A DNA stretch of 64,000 bases from Ideonella sp. (GTDB lineage: Bacteria > Pseudomonadota > Gammaproteobacteria > Burkholderiales > Burkholderiaceae_C), in contig JABTUY010000012.1 of assembly GCA_015075165.1 (NCBI GenBank), positions 22,962-86,961 on the forward strand, read 5' to 3'. Shown piece after piece: positions 1-10,096 of the stretch. The translations under genes and the position numbers were made by a program. Position 1 is the first letter of the stretch. Each line of letters starts with the position of its first letter. Below the pieces are notes generated by a model, which was given only the letters and a program-made list of their open reading frames with translations, ran no database searches and had not been told where the DNA came from.

Positions 1-947
1 AGTTCGCTGCGGCCGCGTTGCGCGCCATCCTCGCCGCGGGGCATGACGTCGGCCTCGTGCTGACGCAACCCGACCGGCCCGCAGGTCGCGGCATGAGGCT
101 GCAGGCTTCGGCCGTTAAGCAGCTCGCGCTCGCGCGCCAGCTGCCGCTGCTGCAGCCGGCCGGGCTGCGGCTCGACGGCCGCCATGCAGCCGACGCCGCG
201 GCGGCGCGCGCCGCGCTGACGGCCGCCGCGCCCGAGGTGTTGGTGGTGGCCGCCTACGGCTTGCTGCTGCCGCCTTGGTTGCTGGCGCTGCCACGGCACG
301 GCTGCATCAACATCCACGCCTCGCTGCTGCCGCGCTGGCGCGGCGCAGCGCCGATCCAGCGCGCGATCGAGGCCGGCGATGCTCGCACCGGCATCACGAT
401 CATGCAGATGGACCAAGGGCTCGACACCGGCGACATGCTGCTGGTGGCCGACACCCCGATCGGCGACGACGACACCGCCGCCACCTTGCACGACCGCCTC
501 GCCGTGCTCGGCGCAAGGCTGATCGTCGAGGCGCTGCAGCAGCTGTCGGCAGACGCACTACCAGCGAAACCGCAGCCGCCGGCCGGCGCGACCCACGCCG
601 CGAAGATCGACAAGCGCGAGGCCGCGCTCGACTGGCGGCACGATGCGGCGACGCTCGAGCGCCGCGTGCGCGCGTTCGATCCCTTCCCGGGGGCGACCTT
701 GAGCCACGGCGGCACGGTGCTCAAGCTCTGGCGCGCGCGCGCGCTCGCCGACCGCCACGGTAGGCCTGGCACGGTGCTGAGCACGCTGCCGGGCCCGCTC
801 GTCGTCGCCTGCGGCCGCGGCGCGCTCGAACTGCTCGAGCTGCAGCGCCCCGGCGGGCGCCGCGTCCCCGCCGCCCAGGCGTTCGCGGCCGGCCCCCCCA
901 CGCCGGGCCAGTCGCTGGGGCCAGCCGCCGACCAGGCCGCCGGTTGA
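1..947 (+). CDS. fmt: Methionyl-tRNA formyltransferase, 5' end outside the window
   Basis: Transfers a formyl group from 10-formyl-tetrahydrofolate to the amino group of initiator Met-tRNA in the cytoplasm. The frame is open from the window edge (reading [10 protein letters not shown]), so the first residues, with the usual FAGTPEFA start, are missing. Visible family signatures are the [11 protein letters not shown] segment early on and the [20 protein letters not shown] block around nucleotides 306-365, which includes the formyl-transferase Asn-His-Ser-type active site. The C-terminal OB-like domain follows and ends normally. In Burkholderiales def lies upstream and htpX downstream, and htpX is indeed next. 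Confidence 0.95.
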   Translation, partial: FAAAALRAILAAGHDVGLVLTQPDRPAGRGMRLQASAVKQLALARQLPLLQPAGLRLDGRHAADAAAARAALTAAAPEVLVVAAYGLLLPPWLLALPRHGCINIHASLLPRWRGAAPIQRAIEAGDARTGITIMQMDQGLDTGDMLLVADTPIGDDDTAATLHDRLAVLGARLIVEALQQLSADALPAKPQPPAGATHAAKIDKREAALDWRHDAATLERRVRAFDPFPGATLSHGGTVLKLWRARALADRHGRPGTVLSTLPGPLVVACGRGALELLELQRPGGRRVPAAQAFAAGPPTPGQSLGPAADQAAG

Positions 948-1005
948 ACTGTCGCCGCCTGCCCGCATCTATCGCGCCATTGCGACCACCGAGGCACGAA
1001 CCGCG

Positions 1006-1854
1006 ATGTTCAACCTGATGAAGACCGCCATCCTGATGGCCGCGATCACCGCGCTGTTCATGGTGCTGGGCAACCTGCTCGGCGGCCGCAGCGGCATGAT
1101 GCTGGCGCTGGCGGTCGCGCTCGGGCTCAACTTCTTCAGCTACTGGTTCAGCGATTCGATGGTGCTGCGCATGGTCAATGCGCGCGCGGTCGACGAACAG
1201 TCGGCACCCGGCTTCGTGCGCATGATTCGCGAGCTGGCCACGCAGGCCGGCCTGCCGATGCCGCGCGTGTACCTAATCGACGAGCAGGCGCCCAACGCGT
1301 TCGCCACCGGCCGCAACCCGTCGCACGCCGCGGTGGCAGCCACCACCGGCATCTTGCAGCTGTTGAGCGAGCGCGAGTTGCGCGGCGTGATGGCGCATGA
1401 ACTGGCGCACGTGCGGCACCGCGACATCCTGATCTCGACCATCAGCGCGACGATGGCCGGTGCGATAGGCATGCTGGCCAACTTCGCGATGTTCTTCGGC
1501 GGCCGCGACGACAACGGCCGGCCGGTGAATCCGATCGCCGGTCTGCTGGTCGCGTTGCTGGCACCGTTGGCCGCCAGCCTGATCCAGATGGCGATCAGCC
1601 GCGCGCGCGAGTTCGAGGCCGACCGCGGTGGCGCCGAGATCTCGGGCGACCCGCAGGCGCTGGCTTCGGCGCTGCAGAAGATCCAGCGCTATGCGCAAGG
1701 CATCCCGCTGCAAGCCGCCGAACGCCACCCCGAAGTGGCGCAGATGATGATCATGAACCCGCTGTCCGGCGGCGGCCTGCGCAGCCTGTTCTCGACCCAC
1801 CCGTCGACCGAGGAGCGTGTCGAGCGACTGCTGGCAATGGCCGTCACCCGCTGA
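1006..1854 (+). CDS. htpX: Membrane zinc metalloprotease HtpX homologue
   Basis: Inner-membrane M48 protease involved in quality control of membrane proteins. The 282-residue product has two N-terminal membrane segments (about residues 5-47), the zinc motif HELAH at 131-135 and a third ligand Glu at about 204 in REFEAD, with a further hydrophobic hairpin between them. Length fits the family (about 285-295). It starts 58 bp after fmt in the same direction and may be co-transcribed, as is usual in this order. The ATG follows a weak purine-rich stretch. Confidence 0.95.
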   Translation: MFNLMKTAILMAAITALFMVLGNLLGGRSGMMLALAVALGLNFFSYWFSDSMVLRMVNARAVDEQSAPGFVRMIRELATQAGLPMPRVYLIDEQAPNAFATGRNPSHAAVAATTGILQLLSERELRGVMAHELAHVRHRDILISTISATMAGAIGMLANFAMFFGGRDDNGRPVNPIAGLLVALLAPLAASLIQMAISRAREFEADRGGAEISGDPQALASALQKIQRYAQGIPLQAAERHPEVAQMMIMNPLSGGGLRSLFSTHPSTEERVERLLAMAVTR

Positions 1855-2017
1855 AACGCCGCGTCGCCGGCGGGCGCGGACCGCGTGCCCCCGGCGGCTT
1901 GCGGACAAGTGCTCGCAACAGCCCTGCGCTGCAGCGCGCACCGCACCACGCGCGCGCTCAAGTCGCTCCGCCGGCCGCCGATATGACGGTGGTCGCAATC
2001 TCCCGGCGGAGCCCACC

Positions 2018-2461
2018 ATGCATGCCCGACTGACTGCCGCGCTTCTGGTCGCCGCGCTCGGCGCGAGCGGGTGCAACCTGTTCGGTGGCGGCGATAGCGC
2101 CGAAGCCGCGACCGCGCGGCGCGAGGCCGACGGCCGCGCCATCGGCGGCGCCTGCCGCCACGCCGGCCGTGCGATCGAGGACTGCTTCACGCTGAACCGT
2201 CGCGCCGACAAGGCATCGGTGTACGCCGGCTGGCGCGAGATGAACGACTACATGCGCGAGAACAAGATCGAACCGGTGTCTCCGCAGCTGACCGCCGAGA
2301 CGGTGGCGCAGGCGGCCGATGCCGAGGGCCGCAAGAGCGCGCACGGCGACAAGGCCGACCGCTCCGAGAAGGCCGACAAGGCCGCCGACAAGCCCTCCGA
2401 GGGCGCCGAGAAGAGCCGCACCCGGGACGGCGCCGACAAGCCGCGCAAGAAGGAGTCCTGA
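2018..2461 (+). CDS. Small lipoprotein with charged, Lys/Asp-rich tail
   Basis: A 147-residue protein of unknown function. It begins with a lipoprotein signal peptide whose lipobox (GASGC) places the lipidated Cys at residue 19, so it should be membrane-anchored in the envelope. The middle part (residues about 35-95) has two Cys residues and looks folded, with a WREMNDYMRENKIEPV segment. The C-terminal third is a low-complexity, charged tail rich in Lys, Asp and Ala (repeated ADK and SEK). The ATG follows GGCGGAG at an RBS-like distance. The frame is open further upstream to about 1817, but that region overlaps htpX and has no signal sequence. Confidence 0.75.
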   Translation: MHARLTAALLVAALGASGCNLFGGGDSAEAATARREADGRAIGGACRHAGRAIEDCFTLNRRADKASVYAGWREMNDYMRENKIEPVSPQLTAETVAQAADAEGRKSAHGDKADRSEKADKAADKPSEGAEKSRTRDGADKPRKKES

Positions 2462-2518
2462 CGCGGCGCGAGCACCGGCGCGACCGGTGCCGCCGCGCGA
2501 CCATAGGACAATCGCGCG

Positions 2519-3256
2519 ATGGGCGATTCTGTGGCCGGAGCGGCGGCCTTATGGCGGCACCCGGAGTTCCGACGCGGCGCGCGCGAGATGGTGGCCATCG
2601 CGCTCGGCATCTCGGCCTGGGGCCTGGTGGCCGGCGTCGCGATGGCCACCAGCAGCCTGGGCACCGCGTGGGCGGTGGTGATGTCGTTGACCGTGTTCTC
2701 CGGCACCGGCCAGATCACCGCGCTGCCGCTGATCGATGGCGACGCGCCGCTGTGGGTGATCTGGGGTGCGGTGGCGTGCGTCAATCTGCGCTTCGTGGTG
2801 TTCAGCCTGCAGTGGCGGCCGTACTGGGCCCACCTGCCGTTGCGCCTGCGGCTGCTGGTGGGCTACTTCTGCGCCGATCTGAACTACGTGACTTTCGTGC
2901 AGCGCTTTCCCGATGCGCGGCCGGCGCCCGAGCAGTGGCCGTACTTCTGGGGCGGCATGGCGGTCAACTGGGGCTCGTGGCAGTTGTCGTCGCTGCTGGG
3001 CATCGCGCTGGCGCACCAGTTGCCGATGCAGTGGGGTCTCGGCTTCGCCGGTACGGTGGCGCTGCTGGCGGTGACCTACACGCTGGTGTCCGACCGCGCC
3101 ACCTGGATCGCCGCCGGCGTCGCGGCCTGCGCGGCGGTGGCCGCCTACGCGCTGCCGCTGCGCCTGAACATCGTGGTAGCGATCGCCGCCGCGGTGACGG
3201 TGGGTCTGCTGATCGACCACACGCGGCCGAAGCGGCCACTCGCGAGGCCGGCATGA
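2519..3256 (+). CDS. azlC: AzlC family branched-chain amino acid exporter subunit
   Basis: Large subunit of an AzlCD-type permease, a family known to export branched-chain amino acids and analogues across the inner membrane. The 245-residue product has several hydrophobic segments and the AzlC pattern: a GISAWGLVAGVAM N-terminal helix, an FSGTGQITALPL segment, and the ACVNLRFVVFSL and GYFCADLNYV blocks. Length is typical. It is followed 13 bp later by its usual partner azlD, so the two probably form one transcription unit. The true substrate cannot be read from sequence. Confidence 0.88.
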   Translation: MGDSVAGAAALWRHPEFRRGAREMVAIALGISAWGLVAGVAMATSSLGTAWAVVMSLTVFSGTGQITALPLIDGDAPLWVIWGAVACVNLRFVVFSLQWRPYWAHLPLRLRLLVGYFCADLNYVTFVQRFPDARPAPEQWPYFWGGMAVNWGSWQLSSLLGIALAHQLPMQWGLGFAGTVALLAVTYTLVSDRATWIAAGVAACAAVAAYALPLRLNIVVAIAAAVTVGLLIDHTRPKRPLARPA

Positions 3257-3269
3257 GGACGACCCGCTG

Positions 3270-3599
3270 ATGAACAACTTCGAGCTGTTCATCGTCACCG
3301 TCGGCATGACGGCCATCACACTGCTGACGCGCAGCTTCTTCATGCTCCGTCGCGACCCGTGGCCGATGCCGGCTTGGCTGACCGAGGGCCTGCGCTACGC
3401 GCCGCTGGCTGCGATGGTGGCCGTGGTCGCCCCCGAAGTGGTGATGTCGCATGGCCAGCTGGTGCAAACCTGGAAGGATGCACGCCTGTTCGGCGCCGCC
3501 GCGGCAACCGCGTGGTTCTTCTGGCGACGCGACATGCTCGGCACGATCGCCATGGGCACCGGCGTATTGCTGGCGCTGCGGTTGGGCCTGGGCTGGTAG
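3270..3599 (+). CDS. azlD: AzlD domain protein, small permease subunit
   Basis: A 109-residue membrane protein with three to four hydrophobic segments. It carries the AzlD hallmarks: an N-terminal TLLTRSFF stretch and the [17 protein letters not shown] block. It is expected to pair with the AzlC-like protein encoded 13 bp upstream to form an amino acid exporter. It ends 55 bp before the pgk start. Confidence 0.88.
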   Translation: MNNFELFIVTVGMTAITLLTRSFFMLRRDPWPMPAWLTEGLRYAPLAAMVAVVAPEVVMSHGQLVQTWKDARLFGAAAATAWFFWRRDMLGTIAMGTGVLLALRLGLGW

Positions 3600-3654
3600 C
3601 GTCGGCGGCACCAGGCGGCTCGCACTACACACACTCCCCCTCTCGCACCGAACC

Positions 3655-4881
3655 ATGAAGATCCTCCGCTTTCAAGATCTCGTCGCCCAGGGCGCGGTGG
3701 CCGGCCGCCGCGTGTTCATCCGCGCCGACCTCAATGTGCCGCAGGACGATGCCGGCCGCATCACCGAAGATACGCGCATCCGCGCGTCGCTGCCGTGCAT
3801 CCGCATGGCGCTCGACGCCGGCGCCGCGGTGATGGTCACCTCGCACCTCGGCCGGCCGACCGAGGGCGAGCTGAAGCCCGAGGATTCGCTGCAACCGGTG
3901 GCGCAGCGCATGGGCCAGCTGCTCGGCGGGCGCTATGCACAGGGCGTGCCGCTGCGCACCGACTGGGTCGACGGCGTCGACGTCGCGCCGGGCCAGCTGG
4001 TGCTGCTGGAGAACTGCCGCGTCAACCCTGGCGAGAAGAAGAACAGCGTTGCGCTGGCACGCAAGATGGCCGCGTTGTGCGACATCTTCGTCAACGACGC
4101 GTTCGGCACCGCGCACCGCGCCGAGGCCAGCACCTACGGCATCGCGCAGTACGCGAAGATCGCCTGCGCCGGCCCGCTGCTGGCTGCCGAGATCGACGCC
4201 ATCGGCAAGGCATTGAGCGCGCCGAAGCGGCCGCTGGTCGCCATCGTGGCCGGCAGCAAGGTCAGCACCAAGCTCACCATCTTGCAGAGCCTGGCCAAGA
4301 ACGTCGACGGCTTGATCGTCGGCGGCGGCATCGCCAACACCTTCATGCTCGCTGCCGGACTGCCGATCGGCAAAAGCCTGGCCGAACCGGCACTGGTCGA
4401 CGAAGCGCGCACGGTGTTGCAGGCGATGAAGGCGCGCGGCGCCGAGGTACCGATTCCGCACGACGTTGTGGTGGCGCAGACGTTCGCCGCCGATGCCCCG
4501 GCCACGGTCAAGGCCGCCACCGACGTGGCGGCCGACGACCTGATCCTCGACATCGGCCCGCAGACCGCGGCGCGGCTGGCCGACCAATTGAAGGCCGCCG
4601 GCACCATCGTCTGGAACGGCCCGGTCGGCGTGTTCGAGTTCGACGCCTTCGCCCACGGCACCGAGACGATCGCGCGCGCGATCGCGGCGAGCCCTGCGTT
4701 CAGCATCGCCGGCGGCGGCGACACGCTGGCGGCGATCGCCAAGTACGGCATCGAGCACGACGTGGGCTACATCTCCACCGGTGGCGGAGCGTTCCTCGAG
4801 GTGCTCGAGGGCAAGACGCTGCCGGCGTTCGAGATCCTGCAGCGGCGCGCGGCGGATGCACCGGGCGCCACGTCTCGTTGA
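3655..4881 (+). CDS. pgk: Phosphoglycerate kinase
   Basis: Interconverts 1,3-bisphosphoglycerate plus ADP and 3-phosphoglycerate plus ATP in cytoplasmic glycolysis and gluconeogenesis. The 408-residue product is slightly longer than the usual 390-397. Visible signatures are the FIRADLNVP substrate loop near residue 25, the TSHLGRP segment, the AGSKVSTKL and GGGIANTF stretches of the nucleotide domain, and WNGPVGVFE with [12 protein letters not shown] at the C-terminus. The ATG gives the family's normal N-terminus; the frame is open upstream but that part overlaps azlD. It heads the conserved pgk-pyk-fbaA-purC order, here interrupted after pyk. Confidence 0.97.
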   Translation: MKILRFQDLVAQGAVAGRRVFIRADLNVPQDDAGRITEDTRIRASLPCIRMALDAGAAVMVTSHLGRPTEGELKPEDSLQPVAQRMGQLLGGRYAQGVPLRTDWVDGVDVAPGQLVLLENCRVNPGEKKNSVALARKMAALCDIFVNDAFGTAHRAEASTYGIAQYAKIACAGPLLAAEIDAIGKALSAPKRPLVAIVAGSKVSTKLTILQSLAKNVDGLIVGGGIANTFMLAAGLPIGKSLAEPALVDEARTVLQAMKARGAEVPIPHDVVVAQTFAADAPATVKAATDVAADDLILDIGPQTAARLADQLKAAGTIVWNGPVGVFEFDAFAHGTETIARAIAASPAFSIAGGGDTLAAIAKYGIEHDVGYISTGGGAFLEVLEGKTLPAFEILQRRAADAPGATSR

Positions 4882-5096
4882 CCGGCTGGGCGCCGACGCG
4901 GCCTTGGCACCGAGCCGCTGAATCGCCAGCGCCGCCACGGCGTTCGAAGGTACAGCGGCGGCGGAAGCGGCGCTGCGGGCTCGCCGCGGCGCCGGGCGCT
5001 GCCGTTCGCCACCGCGCCAGGCGCCGCCGTTCGCCTGATGCGCCCGGCGCCGCCGCGATAATGCGCGTGCCGCCATCAGGCCCGACCGGACCGCAC

Positions 5097-6527
5097 ATGA
5101 ACCGCGCCACCAAGATCGTCGCCACACTGGGCCCCGCATCGAGCGACCCGGCGGTGCTAGAACCTCTTCTTCGCGCGGGGGTCGACGTGGTACGCCTGAA
5201 CTTCAGTCACGGCACCGCACAGGACCACATCGACCGCGCGCAACTCGTGCGCGACACCGCGGCGCGCGTCGGCAAGCCGGTGGCGCTGATGGCCGACCTG
5301 CAGGGGCCCAAGATCCGCGTCGGCAAGTTCGCCGACGGCAAGGTGATGCTGAAGGCCGGCGACGCCTTCGTGCTCGATGCCGCGCGCGGCGAACCGGGCG
5401 ACGCGGGCGCCGTCGGGCTCGACTACAAGGAGCTGCCGCGCGACGTGAAGCCGGGCGACACGCTGCTGCTCAACGACGGGCTGATCGTGCTAACGGTCGA
5501 CAACGTCGCCGGCGAGCGGGTACACACGCGAGTCAAGGTCGGCGGTGTGCTGTCGAACAACAAGGGCATCAACAAGCAAGGCGGCGGTCTGACCGCGCCG
5601 GCGCTGACCGCCAAGGACATGGAAGACATCCGCACCGCGATGGCGTTCCAGGCCGATTTCGTCGCCGTGAGCTTCCCCAAGAGCGCCACCGACATGGAGA
5701 TGGCGCGCCAACTCGCCAACGTGGCCGGCGAGGCGCAGCGCCACAAGCCGGCGATGGTCGCCAAGATCGAGCGCAGCGAGGCGATTCCGCAGCTCGAGGC
5801 GATCCTGCGCGCCAGCGACGCGATCATGGTCGCGCGCGGCGACCTGGCGATCGAAGTGGGCAATGCCGCGGTGCCGGCGCTGCAGAAGAAGATGATCCGC
5901 CTGGCGCGCGAGATGGACAAGGTCGTCATCACCGCGACGCAGATGATGGAGAGCATGATCGTCAACCCGGTGCCCACGCGTGCCGAGGTCAGCGACGTGG
6001 CCAACGCCGTGCTCGATGGCACCGATGCGGTGATGCTCAGCGCCGAAACGGCGGCCGGCAAGTACCCGGTGGAAACCGTGGAGCACATGGCGCTGATCGC
6101 GCTCGAGGCCGAGCGCGCCGAAGAGGTGCGCCTCGAGGCCGACTTCACGAACAAGCGCTTCGGCCGCATCGACCAGAGCATCGCGATGGGTGCGCTGTTC
6201 ACCGCACACCACCTCGGCTGCAAGGCGATCATCGCGCTGACCGAGAGCGGCTCGACCGCGCTGTGGATGAGCCGCCACCTGATCGACGTGCCGATCTTCG
6301 GCCTCACCTCCAAGCCCGCATCCGAGCGCCGCATGGCGCTGTACCGCAACGTGCAACCGATCCTGATGCAGGCGTTCGCCGAGCGCGACGCCGCACTGGC
6401 CGAGGCCGAGCGGCTGCTGGTGCGGCGCGGCGTACTCAAACCCGGCGACACCTACGCCATCACCTGCGGCGAGCCGATGGGCTACCCCGGAGGCACCAAC
6501 ATGCTGAAGGTGTGTCGGGTCGGCTGA
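5097..6527 (+). CDS. pyk: Pyruvate kinase
   Basis: Makes pyruvate and ATP from phosphoenolpyruvate and ADP. The 476-residue product starts with the typical TKIVATLGPAS segment, then VVRLNFSHG with the conserved Arg33 and Asn35, MADLQGPKIRVG, and VAKIERSEA and VARGDLAIE of the metal-binding barrel. A C-terminal allosteric-type domain follows. Length matches the bacterial PykA/PykF type. An in-frame ATG at 5061 would add 12 residues unlike the family, so 5097 was chosen. The 215-bp gap after pgk contains a -10-like GATAAT at 5057-5062, so pyk may have its own promoter. Confidence 0.97.
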   Translation: MNRATKIVATLGPASSDPAVLEPLLRAGVDVVRLNFSHGTAQDHIDRAQLVRDTAARVGKPVALMADLQGPKIRVGKFADGKVMLKAGDAFVLDAARGEPGDAGAVGLDYKELPRDVKPGDTLLLNDGLIVLTVDNVAGERVHTRVKVGGVLSNNKGINKQGGGLTAPALTAKDMEDIRTAMAFQADFVAVSFPKSATDMEMARQLANVAGEAQRHKPAMVAKIERSEAIPQLEAILRASDAIMVARGDLAIEVGNAAVPALQKKMIRLAREMDKVVITATQMMESMIVNPVPTRAEVSDVANAVLDGTDAVMLSAETAAGKYPVETVEHMALIALEAERAEEVRLEADFTNKRFGRIDQSIAMGALFTAHHLGCKAIIALTESGSTALWMSRHLIDVPIFGLTSKPASERRMALYRNVQPILMQAFAERDAALAEAERLLVRRGVLKPGDTYAITCGEPMGYPGGTNMLKVCRVG

Positions 6528-6537
6528 CGCCGAACCC

Positions 6538-6571
6538 GGTAACCTCGCGGTAACGCGGCGGCCGCTATACC
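6538..6571 (+). promoter_or_regulatory. Putative SARP-type operator/promoter of the BTAD regulator gene
   Basis: Two heptamers, GGTAACC (6538-6544) and GGTAACG (6549-6555), lie 11 bp apart start to start. Ten bases later comes a -10-like TATACC (6566-6571). Known SARP regulators bind direct heptamer repeats with 4-bp spacers just upstream of the -10. The regulator encoded at 6635 has the SARP domain order, and the same arrangement recurs at 10025-10058. Binding and autoregulation are inference. Confidence 0.6.
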
Positions 6572-6634
6572 GCGTGCGACAGCGCCGGGCCGCAGCGCGT
6601 CTGCCCTAGCCTGCGACCGCACACGCCACCGCCC

Positions 6635-9600
6635 ATGCCGCCCGCCGCCTTGCCGCCGCCCACCTGGCGCTTGCAATTGCTCGGCCAACCGGCACTGATC
6701 GCGCAGGGCGACCAGCGCACCTTGCCGCTGCGGCCGAAGGACGCCGCGCTGATGGCGTTGATCGCGCTCGCCGCGCCGATCAAGGGCGAACGCGTGGCCG
6801 CACTGCTGTGGCCGGCCGCATCGGCGCGGCAGGCCGACACCAGCCTGCGCCAGCGCTTGTTCCGCCTGCGTCGCGAGACCGGCATGCACCTGGTGAGCAG
6901 CGGCGCGCTGCTGCAGTTGAGCGCCGAGGTGGTGCCCGACCTGGCGGCCACGCTGCAGCGGCTGCGCGGCGACGAGGATGCCGGCCGCGCCGAGCTGCTC
7001 GGCGATCTCGACTTCGACAACCTGCCGGAGCTGGCCCAGTGGGTGCGCGCCGAGCGTCGCAAGTGGCGCGAGCAGCGCGCCGAGGTGTTGGCGGCGATGG
7101 CCGCAGCGTGCGAGAAGGACGGCGCCGTCGCGCGCGGCATCGCCTACTCGCAGCGCCTGATCGACGACGATCCACTGGCCGAGCACGCGCACCGGCGCCT
7201 GATGCGGCTGCACTACCTGCGCGGCGACGCCGCGGCGGCGATCGCCGCGTTCGAGCGCCTCGAGCAGCGGCTGAAGGACGAGCTCGGCACGCGGCCGTCG
7301 GCCGAGACGATCGAGTTGCTCGCCACCATCGAGCGCGGCGCCGCGACGCTGCCGGCGCGTCGCGCCGTGACGCCGGCCAGCCTGCTGCGCCCGCCGCGCC
7401 TGATCGGCCGTGACAGCGAGCTGCAGCGCCTCGACGCCGCCTGGTCGTGGGGCCGTGTGTTCTGCGTGCTCGGCGAGGCCGGCATCGGCAAGAGTCGGCT
7501 GCTGCATGATTTCGTCGCGGCGCGCGCCGGCGTCGTGCTGATGCAGGCTCGACCGGGCGACGCCGGCATCACCTATGCCGTGCTGGCGCGTCTGCTGCGC
7601 GCGGTGTTCGCCGCGCACGACGCGGCGCTGACCGACGAGCGCCGGTCGCTGCTGGCGCTGGTGATGCCCGAGCTGGGCGCGCCGAGCGCGCTGTCCGGCC
7701 AGGCACAACGGCTGCAGTTGCAGCGCGCGGTGGAGACCGCGCTCGCCGACGCGATGCGCAGCGGCCTGCAGGCGCTGGTGGTCGACGACCTGCACTTCGC
7801 CGACGATGCCAGCGCCGAGTTCCTGCAGTCGCTGCTGCTGTCGGAGTCGCTGGCGCAGCTGCGTTGGGGCTTGGCGCAGCGCGCGTCCGAAGGCGGCGCC
7901 GCGCTCGGCACGCTGCGCGCCGCACTCGACGAAACCCAGCGCATCGAAGCGGTGACGCTGCAGCCGCTGTCGCGCGAGCAGATCGAGAGTCTGCTGGCGT
8001 CACTCGGCGTGGCCGAACTGGATCCGCAGTCGCTGGCGCCGGCGCTGCTCAGGCACACCGGCGGCAACCCGATGTTCATGCTCGAGACGCTGAAGGACAT
8101 GGTGCTGTCGCCGGCCGGGCCCGCGGCGCCGTTGCCGCAGCCGACCTCGGTCGCAGCGCTGGTCGAGCGGCGGCTCGGCCAGCTGTCGGTGCCGGCGCTG
8201 AAGCTGGCGCGCGTGGCAGCGCTGGCCGGCGCCACCTTCGATGCCGAGTTGGCCGCCGCGGTGCTGCAGGCGCATCCACTGGACATGGCCGAGCCGTGGC
8301 GCGAACTCGAGTCGGCGCAAGTGATCCGCGACGGCGCCTTCGCACACGACCTGATCTTCGAGGCGACGCGCGCGTCGGTGCCGCAACCGATCGGCGCCCT
8401 GCTGCACCGGAGCATCGCGGCGCACCTGCAAGCGCGCGCCGCACCGCCGGCCAGCATCGCGCCGCACTGGGCCGGCGCCGGCGAGTGGCTGCTCGCGGGC
8501 GACGCCTACGCAGCGGCGGCGCGCCGCGCCCAAAGCGCGTCGCAGCGCGGCCATGAAGTGGAGTACTGGCGCCTCGCGGCCGACGCGTACGACCGCGCCG
8601 GCGCCGCTGGCCGCGCGTTCGACGCACGCTGCGACAGCATCCACGCGCTGATCATCGTGCGCGGCGTGAGCCAAGCGCAGTCGGTGATCGACACGCTGCT
8701 GGCCGCGGCGCGCGACGATGCGCAGCGCGTCGCCGCGCTGACGGCGCGCGCCACCGCATCGCTGATGGCGGCCGACCACGGCAGCGGCATCGCCGCCGCG
8801 CTGCAGGCCTCGCAGCTGGCGCGTGCGATCGACTCGCCGTGGCCGGCGTTCGAAGCGGCGCGCCTGCATGCGGTGGGGCTGGCGCAGGCGGCGCGGCCGG
8901 CCGAGGCGCTGGCGGTGATCGAGCCGTATCGCGAGCGCGTCGAGCGCGACGGCAACGACGAACAGCGTGGCCGCTTCTGGGCCGACTACGCCTACGTGCT
9001 CAATGCGATGCGGCGCCTGCGCGATACCGCGTTTGCGCTGCAGCGTGCCGGCGAGCAGGCGCGCAAGCTCGGTGACCTGGCCGAGCTGGCGACGCTGACC
9101 TCCAACCTGGCAACCGTGAAGGGCAACCTCGGTGACCCGCATGAGGCGCTGGCGCTGGCGCGACAGGCGCTGGCGCTGCAGGCGCAGCTCGGCGCCACCG
9201 CCGGCCCCGAAGGCGCGATCGTCGAGACCTACGTCGGGCTGTATTGCGGCCAGCTCGGCCAGTACCGCGAGGCGCTGCAGCGGCTCGACGCGGCGCTGGC
9301 GTGCTTCACGCGCGACCGGCAGGCGTTGTGGATCGCGCTGGCGTCCAACCACAAGGCGCAGTTCCTGCTAGAGCTGGGCCAGCTCTCCCGCGCACGCCAG
9401 ACGCTGTCGTTCGAGCGCCCGCAGGTCGACACCACCTGGGCGCGCCGCTGCCAGATGGCCGCGCGCATCGACCGCATGCTGGGGCAATCGGGCCAACCGC
9501 AGATGCAGCTCGCATTGGCGTCGCTGCCGACCGGCGGCGACCCGCACGTGCGCATGCACGTGCTGCTCGATGAATTCGACGGCCGCGATGTGGCGGCACA

Positions 9601-9985
9601 GGCGCAGCGTTGCGACGAGGTGCTGAAGATGGCGACGCAGCTCGAGTTCGCCGGCGTCGCGATGAAGGCGCGCCTGCTGCACGCGCACGCGCTCAGCCGC
9701 AGCGGCGAGCACCGCGCCGCGGCCGACGCGATGCGCGAGCTGGTGCCGCAGATCGAGCGCGTGCCGCCGGCCGACTTGTACCTCGGCGAAGCCTGGTGGA
9801 TCGCGGCGCAGGTGCTCGAAGCCAACGGCGACGGCGACCAGGCGCTGCTGGCGCTCGCGCACGGCGCGCAGTGGGTGCGCCGCGTCGCGCTGCCGCACGT
9901 GCCCGACGAGTTCCGCAACAGCTTCCTGCAGCGCAACCCGGTCAACCGCGCGCTGCTGGCGGCGGCCGACCGTCGACTGTCGTGA
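6635..9985 (+). CDS. SARP-like transcriptional regulator with BTAD, ATPase and TPR-like regions
   Basis: A large 1116-residue cytoplasmic regulator. Residues about 8-100 resemble an OmpR-type winged helix of the SARP class (the LLWPAASARQADTSLRQRLFRLRR region). Residues about 100-245 form the helical bacterial transcriptional activator domain (BTAD). A STAND-like AAA ATPase follows, with Walker A GEAGIGKS at 280-287 and Walker B VVDD at 382-385. The last 500 residues are Ala/Leu-rich helical repeats of TPR type. Architecture is like AfsR-class or LuxR-LAL regulators but without a C-terminal HTH. The gene sits alone between pyk and a five-gene operon of exported proteins that shares its promoter motif, so it is the likely activator of both. 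Ligand unknown. Confidence 0.85.
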   Translation: MPPAALPPPTWRLQLLGQPALIAQGDQRTLPLRPKDAALMALIALAAPIKGERVAALLWPAASARQADTSLRQRLFRLRRETGMHLVSSGALLQLSAEVVPDLAATLQRLRGDEDAGRAELLGDLDFDNLPELAQWVRAERRKWREQRAEVLAAMAAACEKDGAVARGIAYSQRLIDDDPLAEHAHRRLMRLHYLRGDAAAAIAAFERLEQRLKDELGTRPSAETIELLATIERGAATLPARRAVTPASLLRPPRLIGRDSELQRLDAAWSWGRVFCVLGEAGIGKSRLLHDFVAARAGVVLMQARPGDAGITYAVLARLLRAVFAAHDAALTDERRSLLALVMPELGAPSALSGQAQRLQLQRAVETALADAMRSGLQALVVDDLHFADDASAEFLQSLLLSESLAQLRWGLAQRASEGGAALGTLRAALDETQRIEAVTLQPLSREQIESLLASLGVAELDPQSLAPALLRHTGGNPMFMLETLKDMVLSPAGPAAPLPQPTSVAALVERRLGQLSVPALKLARVAALAGATFDAELAAAVLQAHPLDMAEPWRELESAQVIRDGAFAHDLIFEATRASVPQPIGALLHRSIAAHLQARAAPPASIAPHWAGAGEWLLAGDAYAAAARRAQSASQRGHEVEYWRLAADAYDRAGAAGRAFDARCDSIHALIIVRGVSQAQSVIDTLLAAARDDAQRVAALTARATASLMAADHGSGIAAALQASQLARAIDSPWPAFEAARLHAVGLAQAARPAEALAVIEPYRERVERDGNDEQRGRFWADYAYVLNAMRRLRDTAFALQRAGEQARKLGDLAELATLTSNLATVKGNLGDPHEALALARQALALQAQLGATAGPEGAIVETYVGLYCGQLGQYREALQRLDAALACFTRDRQALWIALASNHKAQFLLELGQLSRARQTLSFERPQVDTTWARRCQMAARIDRMLGQSGQPQMQLALASLPTGGDPHVRMHVLLDEFDGRDVAAQAQRCDEVLKMATQLEFAGVAMKARLLHAHALSRSGEHRAAADAMRELVPQIERVPPADLYLGEAWWIAAQVLEANGDGDQALLALAHGAQWVRRVALPHVPDEFRNSFLQRNPVNRALLAAADRRLS

Positions 9986-10024
9986 CGCCGCCCCAGCGCT
10001 GAACCACGCCGCGGCGCGCAGGCC

Positions 10025-10058
10025 GGTAACTGCTCAGTAACGCAGGTGCGCCTACCTT
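10025..10058 (+). promoter_or_regulatory. Putative SARP-type operator/promoter of the exported-protein operon
   Basis: GGTAACT (10025-10031) and AGTAACG (10036-10042) are direct repeats with an 11-bp period. They are followed after 10 bp by TACCTT (10053-10058), a weak -10. Repeat sequence, period and distance to the -10 match the site before the regulator gene at 6538-6571. The operon's first gene starts 39 bp further on. Confidence 0.6.
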
Positions 10059-10096
10059 CCCCGCGACGCCACTGAAGGCGCCGCCAGGAGGGATCG

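Noticed and set aside
6482..7795. 437-residue open frame on the minus strand
   Set aside because: It is antisense to the pyk end and the SARP-like regulator, with low-complexity Gln/Arg/Ala composition and no domain.
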